Assembly: GCF_024807225.1 (NCBI RefSeq)
Contig: NZ_JANUCO010000001.1
Coordinates: forward strand, 3,906,001-3,970,000
Direction of reading: 5' to 3'
Source: Chryseobacterium ginsenosidimutans
GTDB taxonomy: Bacteria > Bacteroidota > Bacteroidia > Flavobacteriales > Weeksellaceae
Length of the DNA: 64,000 nucleotides
Under the pieces are notes generated by a model. That model did not search any database, was not told where the DNA came from, and saw only the letters and a list, made by a program, of their open reading frames with translations. This document shows, piece after piece, positions 18,214-26,352 of the stretch; within the stretch, counting starts at the first letter, position 1, and every line of letters begins with the position of its first letter. A program made the translations under genes and the position numbers.

Positions 18214-19464
18214 ATGAATCCAAAATATAAAAAGACCTTCAGAAATTCAATCGTTTTTTTGGTGGCCGCCATTGTGATTGTTTTCGCGTACCGATATTTT
18301 ACGCAGAGTGAAGAACCGAAGATTACCGTTCAGACCGTAAAATTGACAAAACAGGATGTAACAACTTCTGTAACTGCGACCGGAACTGTAGAACCCGTCG
18401 ACACCGTGCAAGTGGGAACACAGGTTTCAGGACTTATTAAAAATATTTATGTGGATTATAATTCACAGGTAAAAAAGGGACAACTTCTCGCGGAAATTGA
18501 AAAAACCAACCTTCAGGAATCGGTGAATGATGCGCAAGCTCAGTATAATTCGGCTTTGAATGAACTTAATTATCAACAGCAGAATTTTCAACGTCAGAAT
18601 AATATGTTCAAATCCGGTGTTATCAGCAGAGCAGATTACGAGCAGGCTTCTTATCAGGTGAAAAACGCGCAACAATCGGTAAATCAAAAGAAAACCGTTT
18701 TAGCAGAGTCAAAAACCAATCTAAGTTATGCTAATATTTATGCTCCGATTGATGGTATTATTTTAAGCAAAAAAGTGCAGGAAGGGCAAACGGTTGCCGC
18801 AAGCATGACGACTCCTACCCTTTTCACGATTGCGAAGGATATTACGAAAATGCAGGTTCAGGCCAATGTAGATGAAGCAGACATTGGAAATGTTCAGGTC
18901 GGTCAACGGGTTACTTTCACGGTGGATGCGTTTCCTGATACTGAGTTTAATGGAAATGTAAGAGAAATGCGTTTGAGTCCGAAAACCTCTTCCAATGTAG
19001 TGACTTACACTGTTTTGATTGATGCCGATAATTCTGAACAGAAATTAAAACCGGGACTTACCGCAACGATCACAATTTTCACTCAGGAAATGAAAGGAGC
19101 GAACACCATTCCGGCTTCGGCAATAAGCTTTAGTCCTGAAACTGAAACAATGCAAAAATATTATCAGAAAAATAATATCAAGGCTAAAATTCCGGAGATA
19201 AAAACCGGAAAAGGCAAAGAAAAATATATCTGGATCAAAAATAACGACGGAAGTATTTCTCAGAAGCAAATTACGATCGGAATCAACGACGGAATCAATG
19301 TACAGGTAAAAAGCGGATTGACAGGAAACGAACAAATCGTGACTTCATTGGATGAGCAAACAGAAAGTGTGGCAAAATCCAGCTCAGAAGGAAGCAGCCC
19401 ATTCATGCCGAAAAGACCGGGAAACAATAATAAAAAAGCTGGTTCAAAACCTTCTGGAAATTAA
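18214..19464 (+). CDS. Periplasmic adaptor protein, MacA/HlyD type
   Basis: A 416-residue membrane-fusion protein. An N-terminal membrane anchor (about 10-27) precedes a lipoyl/biotinyl half (VEPVDTVQVGTQVSGLIKNI), a coiled-coil hairpin with Gln/Asn-rich helices (about 100-165), the second lipoyl half (NIYAPIDGIILSKKV), and a beta-barrel domain (MQVQANVDEADIGNVQVGQ). A flexible Ser/Pro/Lys tail closes the protein. It starts 23 bases after the TolC gene and would link the permease to the outer-membrane tunnel. Confidence 0.92.
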   Translation: MNPKYKKTFRNSIVFLVAAIVIVFAYRYFTQSEEPKITVQTVKLTKQDVTTSVTATGTVEPVDTVQVGTQVSGLIKNIYVDYNSQVKKGQLLAEIEKTNLQESVNDAQAQYNSALNELNYQQQNFQRQNNMFKSGVISRADYEQASYQVKNAQQSVNQKKTVLAESKTNLSYANIYAPIDGIILSKKVQEGQTVAASMTTPTLFTIAKDITKMQVQANVDEADIGNVQVGQRVTFTVDAFPDTEFNGNVREMRLSPKTSSNVVTYTVLIDADNSEQKLKPGLTATITIFTQEMKGANTIPASAISFSPETETMQKYYQKNNIKAKIPEIKTGKGKEKYIWIKNNDGSISQKQITIGINDGINVQVKSGLTGNEQIVTSLDEQTESVAKSSSEGSSPFMPKRPGNNNKKAGSKPSGN

Positions 19465-19474
19465 TATTTAGTTG

Positions 19475-19558
19475 TTGGTTGATGGTTTATAGTTGATGGA
19501 ATTTTAAATCGCTAAAAACCAACAACTATCAGCCAAAAACAGTCAACTATCAACATAA
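19475..19558. repeat. Inverted repeat of the gttggttgatagt / actatcaac family (G)
   Basis: agttgttggtt pairs perfectly with aaccaacaact, and gatggtttatagttgat partly pairs with agtcaactatcaac. Related text occurs at 39266-39320 and about 2378-2397. It lies in the 105-base gap between the adaptor and ATPase genes of the operon. Confidence 0.6.
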
Positions 19559-19569
19559 AATAAAAAGCA

Positions 19570-20307
19570 ATGAAACCCATCATCAAAATAGAAAACCTGA
19601 AACGAGAATTCCGAATGGGTGACGAGATTGTTCATGCGCTGAAAGGAATTAATTTAACCATCAATGAAGGCGAATTTGTAACGATCATGGGAACCAGCGG
19701 TTCGGGGAAATCAACTTTCCTAAATACATTGGGATGTCTCGATCAGCCGACTTCGGGAACATATGAACTGGATGGCGTTTTGGTAAAAGATTTAAATAAA
19801 AATCAGCTTGCTGAAATCAGGAATACCAAAATAGGATTCATCTTTCAGTCGTACAATCTTTTAGCAAGAACCAGTGCTTTGGAAAATGTAGAACTGCCTT
19901 TGCTTTACAATTCTACCATTTCTTCGGAAGAAAGAAGAGAAAGAGCTGTAAAAGCATTGCAACAAGTTGGTTTGGAAAGCAGAATGGGACATGTTCCGAG
20001 TCAGCTTTCGGGAGGTCAACAACAGAGAGTTGCGATTGCGAGAGCCTTGGTGAATCATCCTGTGATTTTATTAGCCGATGAAGCTACCGGAAATCTGGAT
20101 ACAAGAACGTCTTATGAAGTGATGAATCTTTTTCAACAACTAAATGATGAAGGAATTACGATAGGATTTGTCACCCATGAAGAAGACATTGCGAGATTCA
20201 GTAAACGTACAGTGATTCTCCGTGACGGAATTATTAAGGAAGATAAAATGGTAATGAACAGACTCAATGCCAAAGCCGAGCTGGAAAAATTACCCAAAAC
20301 AGAATAA
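19570..20307 (+). CDS. ABC transporter ATP-binding protein, MacB/LolD type
   Basis: A 245-residue nucleotide-binding subunit. Walker A reads GTSGSGKST (about 42), the Q-loop is FIFQSYNLL, the signature motif is LSGGQQQRVAIARAL, Walker B is VILLADEATGNLD, and the H-loop is FVTHEED. This is the class that powers MacB-like mechanotransmission exporters and lipoprotein release. The permease is a separate downstream gene, unlike fused E. coli MacB. Confidence 0.93.
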   Translation: MKPIIKIENLKREFRMGDEIVHALKGINLTINEGEFVTIMGTSGSGKSTFLNTLGCLDQPTSGTYELDGVLVKDLNKNQLAEIRNTKIGFIFQSYNLLARTSALENVELPLLYNSTISSEERRERAVKALQQVGLESRMGHVPSQLSGGQQQRVAIARALVNHPVILLADEATGNLDTRTSYEVMNLFQQLNDEGITIGFVTHEEDIARFSKRTVILRDGIIKEDKMVMNRLNAKAELEKLPKTE

Positions 20308-20311
20308 CGTA

Positions 20312-20449
20312 TATCAAATTATATTAGCTGTAATGAAGAGGAAATAATGCGGTGTCTTTTGCAAATCTGATATGAAGAGGATTTCTACGGAAGTGAAGTT
20401 GTTTTAGAGTGTTAGTGTAGGCAGATTTGCAAAAGATTTTTAAACAAAA
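20312..20449 (+). repeat. Tandem element copy 1 inside the exporter operon
   Basis: About 138 bases from tatcaaattatatta to tttttaaacaaaaaa, nearly identical to copy 2. It contains a perfect 15-bp inverted repeat, tcttttgcaaatctg (20355-20369) and cagatttgcaaaaga (20422-20436), around a 52-base loop. No coding frame. It could be an RNA stem-loop within the operon mRNA or a small non-autonomous mobile element. Confidence 0.75.
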
Positions 20450-20487
20450 AAGAAGAATTGAAAAGTAATAAAACCAAAATATAGTTC

Positions 20488-20636
20488 TATCAAATTATAT
20501 TAATTAGCTGTAATGAAGAGGATGTAATGCGGTGTCTTTTGCAAATCTGATATGAGGAGGATTTCTACGGAAATGAAGTTGTTTTAGAGTGTTAATATAG
20601 GACAGATTTGCAAAAGATTTTTAAAACAAAAAAAAT
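20488..20636 (+). repeat. Tandem element copy 2 inside the exporter operon
   Basis: Second copy, 180 bases downstream of the first, differing at only a handful of positions. The same 15-bp arms at 20535-20549 and 20603-20617 are fully conserved, while the few differences fall outside them. It ends just before the permease start at 20643. Confidence 0.75.
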
Positions 20637-20642
20637 AAAGTT

Positions 20643-21860
20643 ATGAATTTCTCAAACTTATTAAAAATAGCCTGGAAAGCCATTATCCTTAATAAAACCA
20701 GAGCCATGCTTACCATGCTCGGAATTATTATCGGAGTTGCTTCCGTGATTGCGATGCTTGCGATTGGAGAAGGTTCTAAAGAAAGCATCAAGAAAAATAT
20801 TTCAAGTATGGGAGCGAATCTCATCACGATTCGTCCCGGTGCAGGAATGACGGGCGGTGTGCGTTCTGATCCTTCTGCGATGCAAACCCTGACTTTAGCA
20901 GATTATAAAGCGCTGAAAGCTCAGGTTACATTAATTAAAGACATTTCTCCTTTGGTAAACGGAAGCGGACAAAGTATTGCCGGTTCTAAAAACTGGCCGA
21001 CTTCGATCTACGGCTCTTCACCTGAATATCTGAAAATCCGTGATTGGGGTGTTGAGAAAGGCTCGATGTTTACGGATGATGATATTGAATCTTACGCAAA
21101 AGTAGCCGTGATCGGAAAAACTGTTCAGGAAAATCTTTTTCCGAATGAAGATCCGATCGGGAAAATGATTCGTTTTAAAAATATTCCGTTTAAAGTCATC
21201 GGTGTTTTAAAAGAAAAGGGTGAAAATACTTTCGGGCAGGATCAGGATGATATTATTATTGCGCCTTACACAGCGGTTCAGAAGAGAATTTTAGCAAAAC
21301 CATATCTTCAGTCAATCGTTGCTTCGTCGTTGAGTGAACAGGATTCTGAAGCTGCGGTGAATGAGATTAAATCCATCATGGAAAAACAACACAAAATAAA
21401 ACCCGATCAGGATAATGATTTTAACGTGTCGTCTCAACAGGAAATTATCTCCATGTTCAGTTCTACCAGCGAAATGTTGACGATTTTATTGGTTGCCATC
21501 GCAAGTATTTCATTAATTGTCGGCGGAATCGGAATTATGAATATTATGTATGTTTCCGTGAAAGAAAGAACCAAAGAAATCGGTCTGAGAATGGCGATTG
21601 GCGCAAAAGACAGAGATATTCTGATGCAGTTTCTTATCGAATCTGTTCTGATAAGCATTACCGGAGGCGTTTTGGGAGTGATCATCGGGATTATTGCGAC
21701 TTTCAGCATCAAATATTTTGCAGGATGGCCCGTTACTATTACGATGATTTCAATCGTTATTTCATTTGCGGTGTGTACGATAACAGGAGTCTTTTTCGGA
21801 TGGTATCCTGCGAGAAAAGCGGCTCAGGCAGACCCGATTAATGCTTTGAGATATGAGTAA
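20643..21860 (+). CDS. ABC transporter permease, MacB type
   Basis: A 405-residue permease. One N-terminal membrane helix (about 18-40, MLGIIIGVASVIAMLAIGEGS) precedes a periplasmic MacB_PCD domain (about 50-245). Then come the FtsX-type three-helix block (about 280-400) with IGIMNIMYVSVKERTKEIGLRMAIGAK, and the ending WYPARKAAQADPINALRYE, a strong family signature. With the upstream TolC, adaptor and ATPase genes it makes a complete tripartite exporter. The cargo is unknown; macrolide-type drugs or a peptide are typical for the family. Confidence 0.93.
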   Translation: MNFSNLLKIAWKAIILNKTRAMLTMLGIIIGVASVIAMLAIGEGSKESIKKNISSMGANLITIRPGAGMTGGVRSDPSAMQTLTLADYKALKAQVTLIKDISPLVNGSGQSIAGSKNWPTSIYGSSPEYLKIRDWGVEKGSMFTDDDIESYAKVAVIGKTVQENLFPNEDPIGKMIRFKNIPFKVIGVLKEKGENTFGQDQDDIIIAPYTAVQKRILAKPYLQSIVASSLSEQDSEAAVNEIKSIMEKQHKIKPDQDNDFNVSSQQEIISMFSSTSEMLTILLVAIASISLIVGGIGIMNIMYVSVKERTKEIGLRMAIGAKDRDILMQFLIESVLISITGGVLGVIIGIIATFSIKYFAGWPVTITMISIVISFAVCTITGVFFGWYPARKAAQADPINALRYE

Positions 21861-21894
21861 AATATCGTTAATAAGACTTGTTTAAATTGATTTA

Positions 21895-22092
21895 GACTTG
21901 GGACGAATTATCCTTAACGCAACGCTCGCAAAGTTGTATTGAAAATGATTTTTATTTTTCTGTTCGCAAGGGCACTTCGTTCAGCAAATGATAATTGCGT
22001 TTTTAGCTGAGTGAAACGCCATTGCGAACGAAAATATTTTCAAGTTTAATAAAAAATCTTTTGCGAACATTGCGTTTAAAATATTCTGAAGA
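21895..22092. repeat. Dispersed repeat family F, nested inverted repeats
   Basis: The inner arms gttcgcaagggc and gccattgcgaac pair with one mismatch. The outer arms aacgcaacgctcgcaaag and cttttgcgaacattgcgtt pair imperfectly. A second copy with the same plan lies at 43830-44005. It sits in the 396-base gap between the MacB-like permease and the histidine kinase. Confidence 0.65.
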
Positions 22093-22176
22093 TTTTTTAT
22101 CTCAAATCAGGTTAAAATAAAAGTTAAACAAGTTCAATAAAAATATAGGAAAAATGATAGAAAAAATTCTAAATTC

Positions 22177-22226
22177 ACTTTTTCAAAAGTTCCATCGATC
22201 AAGACTTTTTGAAGGGTTGAAAAAGT
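22177..22226 (+). other. Hairpin upstream of the histidine kinase
   Basis: actttttcaa (22177-22186) pairs perfectly with ttgaaaaagt (22217-22226), with an inner aaagt / acttt pair. It lacks a clear T-tract and lies 31 bases before the kinase start, so it may be a leader structure rather than a terminator. Confidence 0.4.
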
Positions 22227-22256
22227 ATAAATTTTAAAATCTAAGACTGTAAAAAA

Positions 22257-23282
22257 ATGGTCAATCTAAAAAATAAAAACGTTGAAATCAGCCTGCATTT
22301 CTTGATCTGGCTGGTTTTATTCTTTCTTCCGGCAGCTTTTTCTGTCGGTTCGAATGCAGACTGGAAAGATCTTTTCCGCCACTTTTGGATTCAGCTTATT
22401 TTCCTTGCCGTTGTTTTTTATGCCAATTATACTTATCTCGTAAAATACCTTTTTGAGGATAAAAAAGTATGGTTTTTTGTGGTTAATTTAACCTTGATCT
22501 TAACCTTAATCTATTTTAAAAATCAAATCTCCGACTGGCTTGAACCCAATCGACACAGACCTTCAGACAGAAGACCGCCTGTCGCGTTATTCTATTTTAT
22601 GGATACGCTAATTTACATGATTCCTGTTGCTTTTTCGATTGCCATTAACGCCGGAAAAAAAATACAGAAAGCTGAAGAAATGAAGATTGAAGCCGATAAT
22701 ATCAAATTACAATCTGAACTTCAACATCTTAAATATCAGTTACAACCGCATTTTTTCTTTAATTCTTTAAATAACATTTACTCCTTGATCGATTTTGCAC
22801 CGGATAAAGCCAAACAAAGCATTCACAGTTTAAGTAAACTGATGCGACATTTGTTGTACAAAACCGATGTTCCGACAATAAGTCTTTCTGAAGAAGTGGA
22901 ATTTTTAAATAAATATATCGAACTGATGTCGCTGAGACTGACTGATAATACAAAGGTTTACACCAATTTTCCGAAAACAATTCCTGAAATGAAAATTGCG
23001 CCGTTGCTTTTTATTTCGATTGTTGAAAATGCTTTTAAACACGGAATTTCGGCAACACAACATTCTGATATTCATTTTAAAATGGAAATTATAGAAAAGG
23101 AAATTTATTTTACGGCTTCCAATTCTAATTTTCCGAAAACGGATGCCGACAAAAGCGGTTCGGGAATCGGCGTTGAAAATCTTAAAAAAAGACTTAATTT
23201 GCTGTATCCCGAAAAGCATGAATTTCATTCTCATTTGAACAATGGGATGTATATTGCGGAAGTAAAACTCGACACAAAATAA
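22257..23282 (+). CDS. LytS/YehU-type sensor histidine kinase
   Basis: A 341-residue membrane kinase. Four hydrophobic segments occupy the N-terminal ~145 residues. A short coiled stretch (about 145-165) leads to the His_kinase domain with the phospho-acceptor in YQLQPHFFFNSLNNIYSL, then an ATPase domain with APLLFISIVENAFKHGI (N box) and SGSGIGVENLKKRL (G box). Its partner is the LytTR response regulator two genes downstream. It lies just after the exporter operon and could respond to envelope stress, though no signal is evident. Confidence 0.92.
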   Translation: MVNLKNKNVEISLHFLIWLVLFFLPAAFSVGSNADWKDLFRHFWIQLIFLAVVFYANYTYLVKYLFEDKKVWFFVVNLTLILTLIYFKNQISDWLEPNRHRPSDRRPPVALFYFMDTLIYMIPVAFSIAINAGKKIQKAEEMKIEADNIKLQSELQHLKYQLQPHFFFNSLNNIYSLIDFAPDKAKQSIHSLSKLMRHLLYKTDVPTISLSEEVEFLNKYIELMSLRLTDNTKVYTNFPKTIPEMKIAPLLFISIVENAFKHGISATQHSDIHFKMEIIEKEIYFTASNSNFPKTDADKSGSGIGVENLKKRLNLLYPEKHEFHSHLNNGMYIAEVKLDTK

Positions 23283-23291
23283 GATCAATTT

Positions 23292-23882
23292 ATGAGAAAA
23301 ATTTTAGCATTATTTATTTTACTGTTAACCTTTATAAGTTGCTCTAGAACTGAATTTGATATTGAAGAAAGGAAAGAAGATATCAATTCGATTATCACTA
23401 CAATCGTAGAAACTGACAGCATCAATATTGCTAAAAATAATCCTGAAAACAATAAGGTAACGCAATTTTTAAAGAAAATTAAAATTATTACTCCAAAACC
23501 TGAAGAAATCACTCCGCCAAAAAGGTATGAAACAACATTAAGCTGGATTCTTAATGTTAATCGTATAAATTTATTTAGTAAAAATGATTCATTGTATTTA
23601 CTATCTCAGAATATAAATCCAGATAGTCTTGAAATTGACAAAATGGTAAAAGCAAAATATAATTACGCTGAACTTTTTAAGATTTTAAAAGATAGAAATA
23701 ATGAGCATTATTATCAATATTACGAATTTTCAATTCCTGTTTTCTCAGAAGACAATAAAACTGCATATATTGAATTATATTACCAGTCTAAAGGCTATTT
23801 TGGTCAAGGAATGGCTTATATTCTCAAAAAAGAGAATAATAAATGGAAAGTTGTTGAAAAAGAAGGAACTTGGATAAACTAA
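23292..23882 (+). CDS. Predicted lipoprotein of unknown function
   Basis: A 196-residue protein with a lipobox-bearing signal peptide (LFILLLTFISCSR; cysteine at about 17). The rest is polar, with a C-terminal part (YAELFKILKDRNNEHYYQYYEFSIP ... YILKKENNKWKVVEKEGTW) resembling small nuclear-transport-factor-like or hypothetical folds. It lies 9 bases after the kinase and 7 bases before the response regulator, so it is part of that operon and may be an accessory sensor. I do not recognise a family. Confidence 0.75.
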   Translation: MRKILALFILLLTFISCSRTEFDIEERKEDINSIITTIVETDSINIAKNNPENNKVTQFLKKIKIITPKPEEITPPKRYETTLSWILNVNRINLFSKNDSLYLLSQNINPDSLEIDKMVKAKYNYAELFKILKDRNNEHYYQYYEFSIPVFSEDNKTAYIELYYQSKGYFGQGMAYILKKENNKWKVVEKEGTWIN

Positions 23883-23889
23883 AATAACT

Positions 23890-24613
23890 ATGAAAAAACT
23901 AACCTGCTTAATTGCCGACGACGAACCGATGGCTTTAAATCTAATTGAAAGCTACGTTCTGAAAACACCTTTTCTGGAGCTGAAAGCCAAATGCAGCAGC
24001 GCCATCGAAGCCATGCAGAAACTGGAAGATGAAAAAGAAATCGACCTGTTTTTTCTTGATATTCAAATGCCGGATTTAACAGGATTGGAATTTTCAAAAC
24101 TGCTTCCTCAAAAAAGCAAAGTTATTTTTACGACAGCATTCGATCAATATGCGATTGACGGATATAAAGTGAATGCGCTCGATTATCTTTTAAAACCATT
24201 CGATTACACTGAATTTTTGAATGCCGCGACGAAAGCCCGAAATTATTTTGAAAGCCTACAGCCAACTTTAGAAAAAACAGAAAAAAAGCAGGGTTTTTTC
24301 TTCGTAAAATCTGAATACAAACAAATTAAGATCAATTTTTCTGAAATTTTATTCATTGAAGGACTTAAAGATTATGTGAAAATTTTCCTGAAAGATCAGC
24401 CAAAACCGATCTTAACGTTGATGAGTTTAAAGAAACTGGAAGAAGAAACTTCCATCGGAAAACTTCATGAGAATTCACCGTTCCTATATTATTGCACTTG
24501 ATAAAATTGAAGCGATTGAAAGAAATCATATCGTGATCAAAGAACAGCAAATTGCGATTGCTCCGAATTACAAAGACTCCTTGATGGAATATATTGGCGG
24601 GAAAAGCTTTTGA
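23890..24613 (+). CDS. LytTR-family response regulator (frameshifted)
   Basis: About 240 residues after repair. The receiver domain (1-120) has the acidic pair DDE near residue 10, the phospho-acceptor aspartate in LFFLDIQMPDLTG (about 57) and the lysine in YLLKPFDY. The C-terminal LytTR DNA-binding domain begins near IKINFSEILFIEGLKDYVKIF and continues, in another frame, as MRIHRSYIIALDKIEAIERNHIVI to a stop at 24611-24613. One surplus base near the AAAA run at 24459-24462 explains the break. It is the partner of the LytS-type kinase at 22257. Confidence 0.88.
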
Positions 24614-24617
24614 TAAG

Positions 24618-24712
24618 CTGGAAGTCGGAAGAGGGAAGCTGGAAGTTACTACTACACGATTATTCCTTAATTATGACCTCCATTACTCCAGCTTCCCTCT
24701 TCTAACTTCCAG
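24618..24712. repeat. Inverted repeat with 26-base arms between convergent genes
   Basis: The arms at 24618-24643 and 24687-24712 match at 24 of 26 positions and consist of ggaag-rich text (ctggaagt...gggaagctgga). It separates the LytTR regulator from the convergent SDR gene and could act as a bidirectional terminator. The sequence type is common in flavobacterial intergenic repeats. Confidence 0.65.
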
Positions 24713-24718
24713 TCTTGA

Positions 24719-25468
24719 TTAAATTGCGGTATAACCTCCGTCAACAAGGTAATAACCACCTGTCATGAATGAAGATTTTTCAGAACTTAGGAACAGAACC
24801 AATTCTGCAACTTCTTCCGGTTTTCCGAGTCTTCCCATTGGATGTTTTGCGATCAGAGCATCTTTAACATCTCCGCTTGTGCTGTCCAGAAGCGGGGTTT
24901 CGATATAAGCGGGACCTACTGCATTGCAACGGATATTTTTCTGTCCATATTCTGCTCCGATATTTTTTGTAAGACCTACAACCGCATGTTTTGCCGATGT
25001 ATACGCCGATGAAAGTGGCGCAGCAACCGTTCCGTGGATGGATGCGATGTTTACGATAACTCCTCCTCCATCTTTATCCATCTGTGCCAATTGATATTTG
25101 CAGCCGTAGAAAACGCCGTCTAAGTTGACACTCAAGACTTTTCTCCAGCTGTCTAAACTGTAATCTCCAGTTAATTCTTGTTCGCCACCAATTCCTGCGT
25201 TGTTGCAGGCAATATCCAGTTTTCCGTAGATTTCTACAGTTGATTTTACCAGTGCTTCCACTTGTTCTGCATTTGAAGTATCTGCTTTTACAAATGACGC
25301 TTCTCCGCCTTGCGATTTGATCTTTTCTACCGCTTCATTTCCGTGTTCTTCGTTGATGTCTGATACAATTACTTTTGCACCTTCTTTGGCGTACAATTCT
25401 GCGATTGCCAATCCGATTCCTGATCCTGCACCTGTTACCAGTGCCACTTTATTATCTAAAATTCCCAT
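24719..25468 (-). CDS. SDR-family NAD(P)-dependent oxidoreductase
   Basis: A 249-residue classical short-chain dehydrogenase. The cofactor motif TGAGSGIGLA sits near residue 14, NNAG near 90, and the catalytic Ser-Tyr-Lys is visible as NIAS...YTSAKHAVV (about 140-160). The end, GGYYLVDGGYTAI, is typical of glucose-1-dehydrogenase-like and 3-oxoacyl-reductase-like members. The substrate cannot be assigned. It is monocistronic. Confidence 0.9.
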   Translation of the reverse strand: MGILDNKVALVTGAGSGIGLAIAELYAKEGAKVIVSDINEEHGNEAVEKIKSQGGEASFVKADTSNAEQVEALVKSTVEIYGKLDIACNNAGIGGEQELTGDYSLDSWRKVLSVNLDGVFYGCKYQLAQMDKDGGGVIVNIASIHGTVAAPLSSAYTSAKHAVVGLTKNIGAEYGQKNIRCNAVGPAYIETPLLDSTSGDVKDALIAKHPMGRLGKPEEVAELVLFLSSEKSSFMTGGYYLVDGGYTAI

Positions 25469-25712
25469 ATTGATAAAATTTTAATATGATTTTTATTATA
25501 TTAACTTTTATCTAATTTACGGTTAAAATTTTTCATTGCTTCATAAGTAAACAATAAAATTTTCTTAAATTATTAAGGGAAATATTAATTATTTTTAAAG
25601 AGCATTCTTTTGATCAAAACATTTAGAATTTGTTTGAGATTTATTTAAGGAATGAAATAATTTATTATGAAAAATTCATTTATAATAAACCATCATTGTT
25701 TATTAAACATGA

Positions 25713-26153
25713 TTACCACACTTCTTCAATAGTCTGATTGATGGTATTGATAGAAAAATTCTGACCTTTACTCAATCCTGCCATCGCTTTTACCAACGGT
25801 GATTCCGCGGAAACCGTCATGATTTTCTGATTCTCCAAAACAATTTCTCCAATCGAGGCAGAAATATAAAACAATCCTTTACTTGTTTTTACCAACGCTC
25901 CGTTTTGCACTTTTGAAGAAAGTTCCGAGGTTATTTTTTGAATGAGTGCTTGTTGATTCAAAGATTCATTCAATTGTCTTTGCAAATTATTGATTTCCTG
26001 TTGCACCATTTCCCGACTTGTTTCATATTTGTCGCCCATCGAGCTTTTGGTCTCGTTATTTGAAGCACGTGTTTCTGCAATCAGACTTTCAAATTTTTGA
26101 ATTTTATCTATGAGCTTATTTTTAACGATGTCTAATATTTTTGATTTATCCAT
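25713..26153 (-). CDS. GreA/GreB C-terminal-like protein
   Basis: A 146-residue protein starting MDKSKILDIVKNKL. An N-terminal coiled coil (about 10-75, rich in Lys/Glu/Gln) is followed by a domain containing VSAESPLVKAMAGLSKGQNFSIN, which resembles the FKBP-like C-terminal domain of transcription elongation factor GreA. The coil lacks an obvious acidic tip, so it may bind RNA polymerase without cleavage-factor activity. Automated annotation of similar proteins varies. The start at 26153 was chosen over an upstream in-frame codon. Confidence 0.6.
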   Translation of the reverse strand: MDKSKILDIVKNKLIDKIQKFESLIAETRASNNETKSSMGDKYETSREMVQQEINNLQRQLNESLNQQALIQKITSELSSKVQNGALVKTSKGLFYISASIGEIVLENQKIMTVSAESPLVKAMAGLSKGQNFSINTINQTIEEVW

Positions 26154-26266
26154 GAAACTAGTTGTTGAAATTTTACAAAAGACTTCAAATGTATTAAATA
26201 AATTTAATGTTCGCGAACACATTTGCATCCATAATATGATTAAATTATATTGATTTTCTCTGACTA

Positions 26267-26299
26267 AAAAATCCCAGCCTTTGATTAGACTAGGATTTT
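26267..26299 (-). terminator. Terminator of the GH13 gene
   Basis: aaaatcccag (26267-26276) pairs with ctaggatttt (26290-26299), fully on the minus strand if one G-U pair is allowed, followed by a T run. It lies downstream of the stop at 26353. Confidence 0.55.
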
Positions 26300-26352
26300 A
26301 TTTTTTTAACGACTTCTTCAAAGGGGAATTTCCGTGCTGTTAATAGAATTAT

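Noticed and set aside
23890..24613. Programmed ribosomal frameshift in the LytTR regulator
   Set aside because: The break is at an AAAA run, which could be slippery, but thirteen other breaks with the same single-base surplus in unrelated genes make sequence error the simpler explanation.
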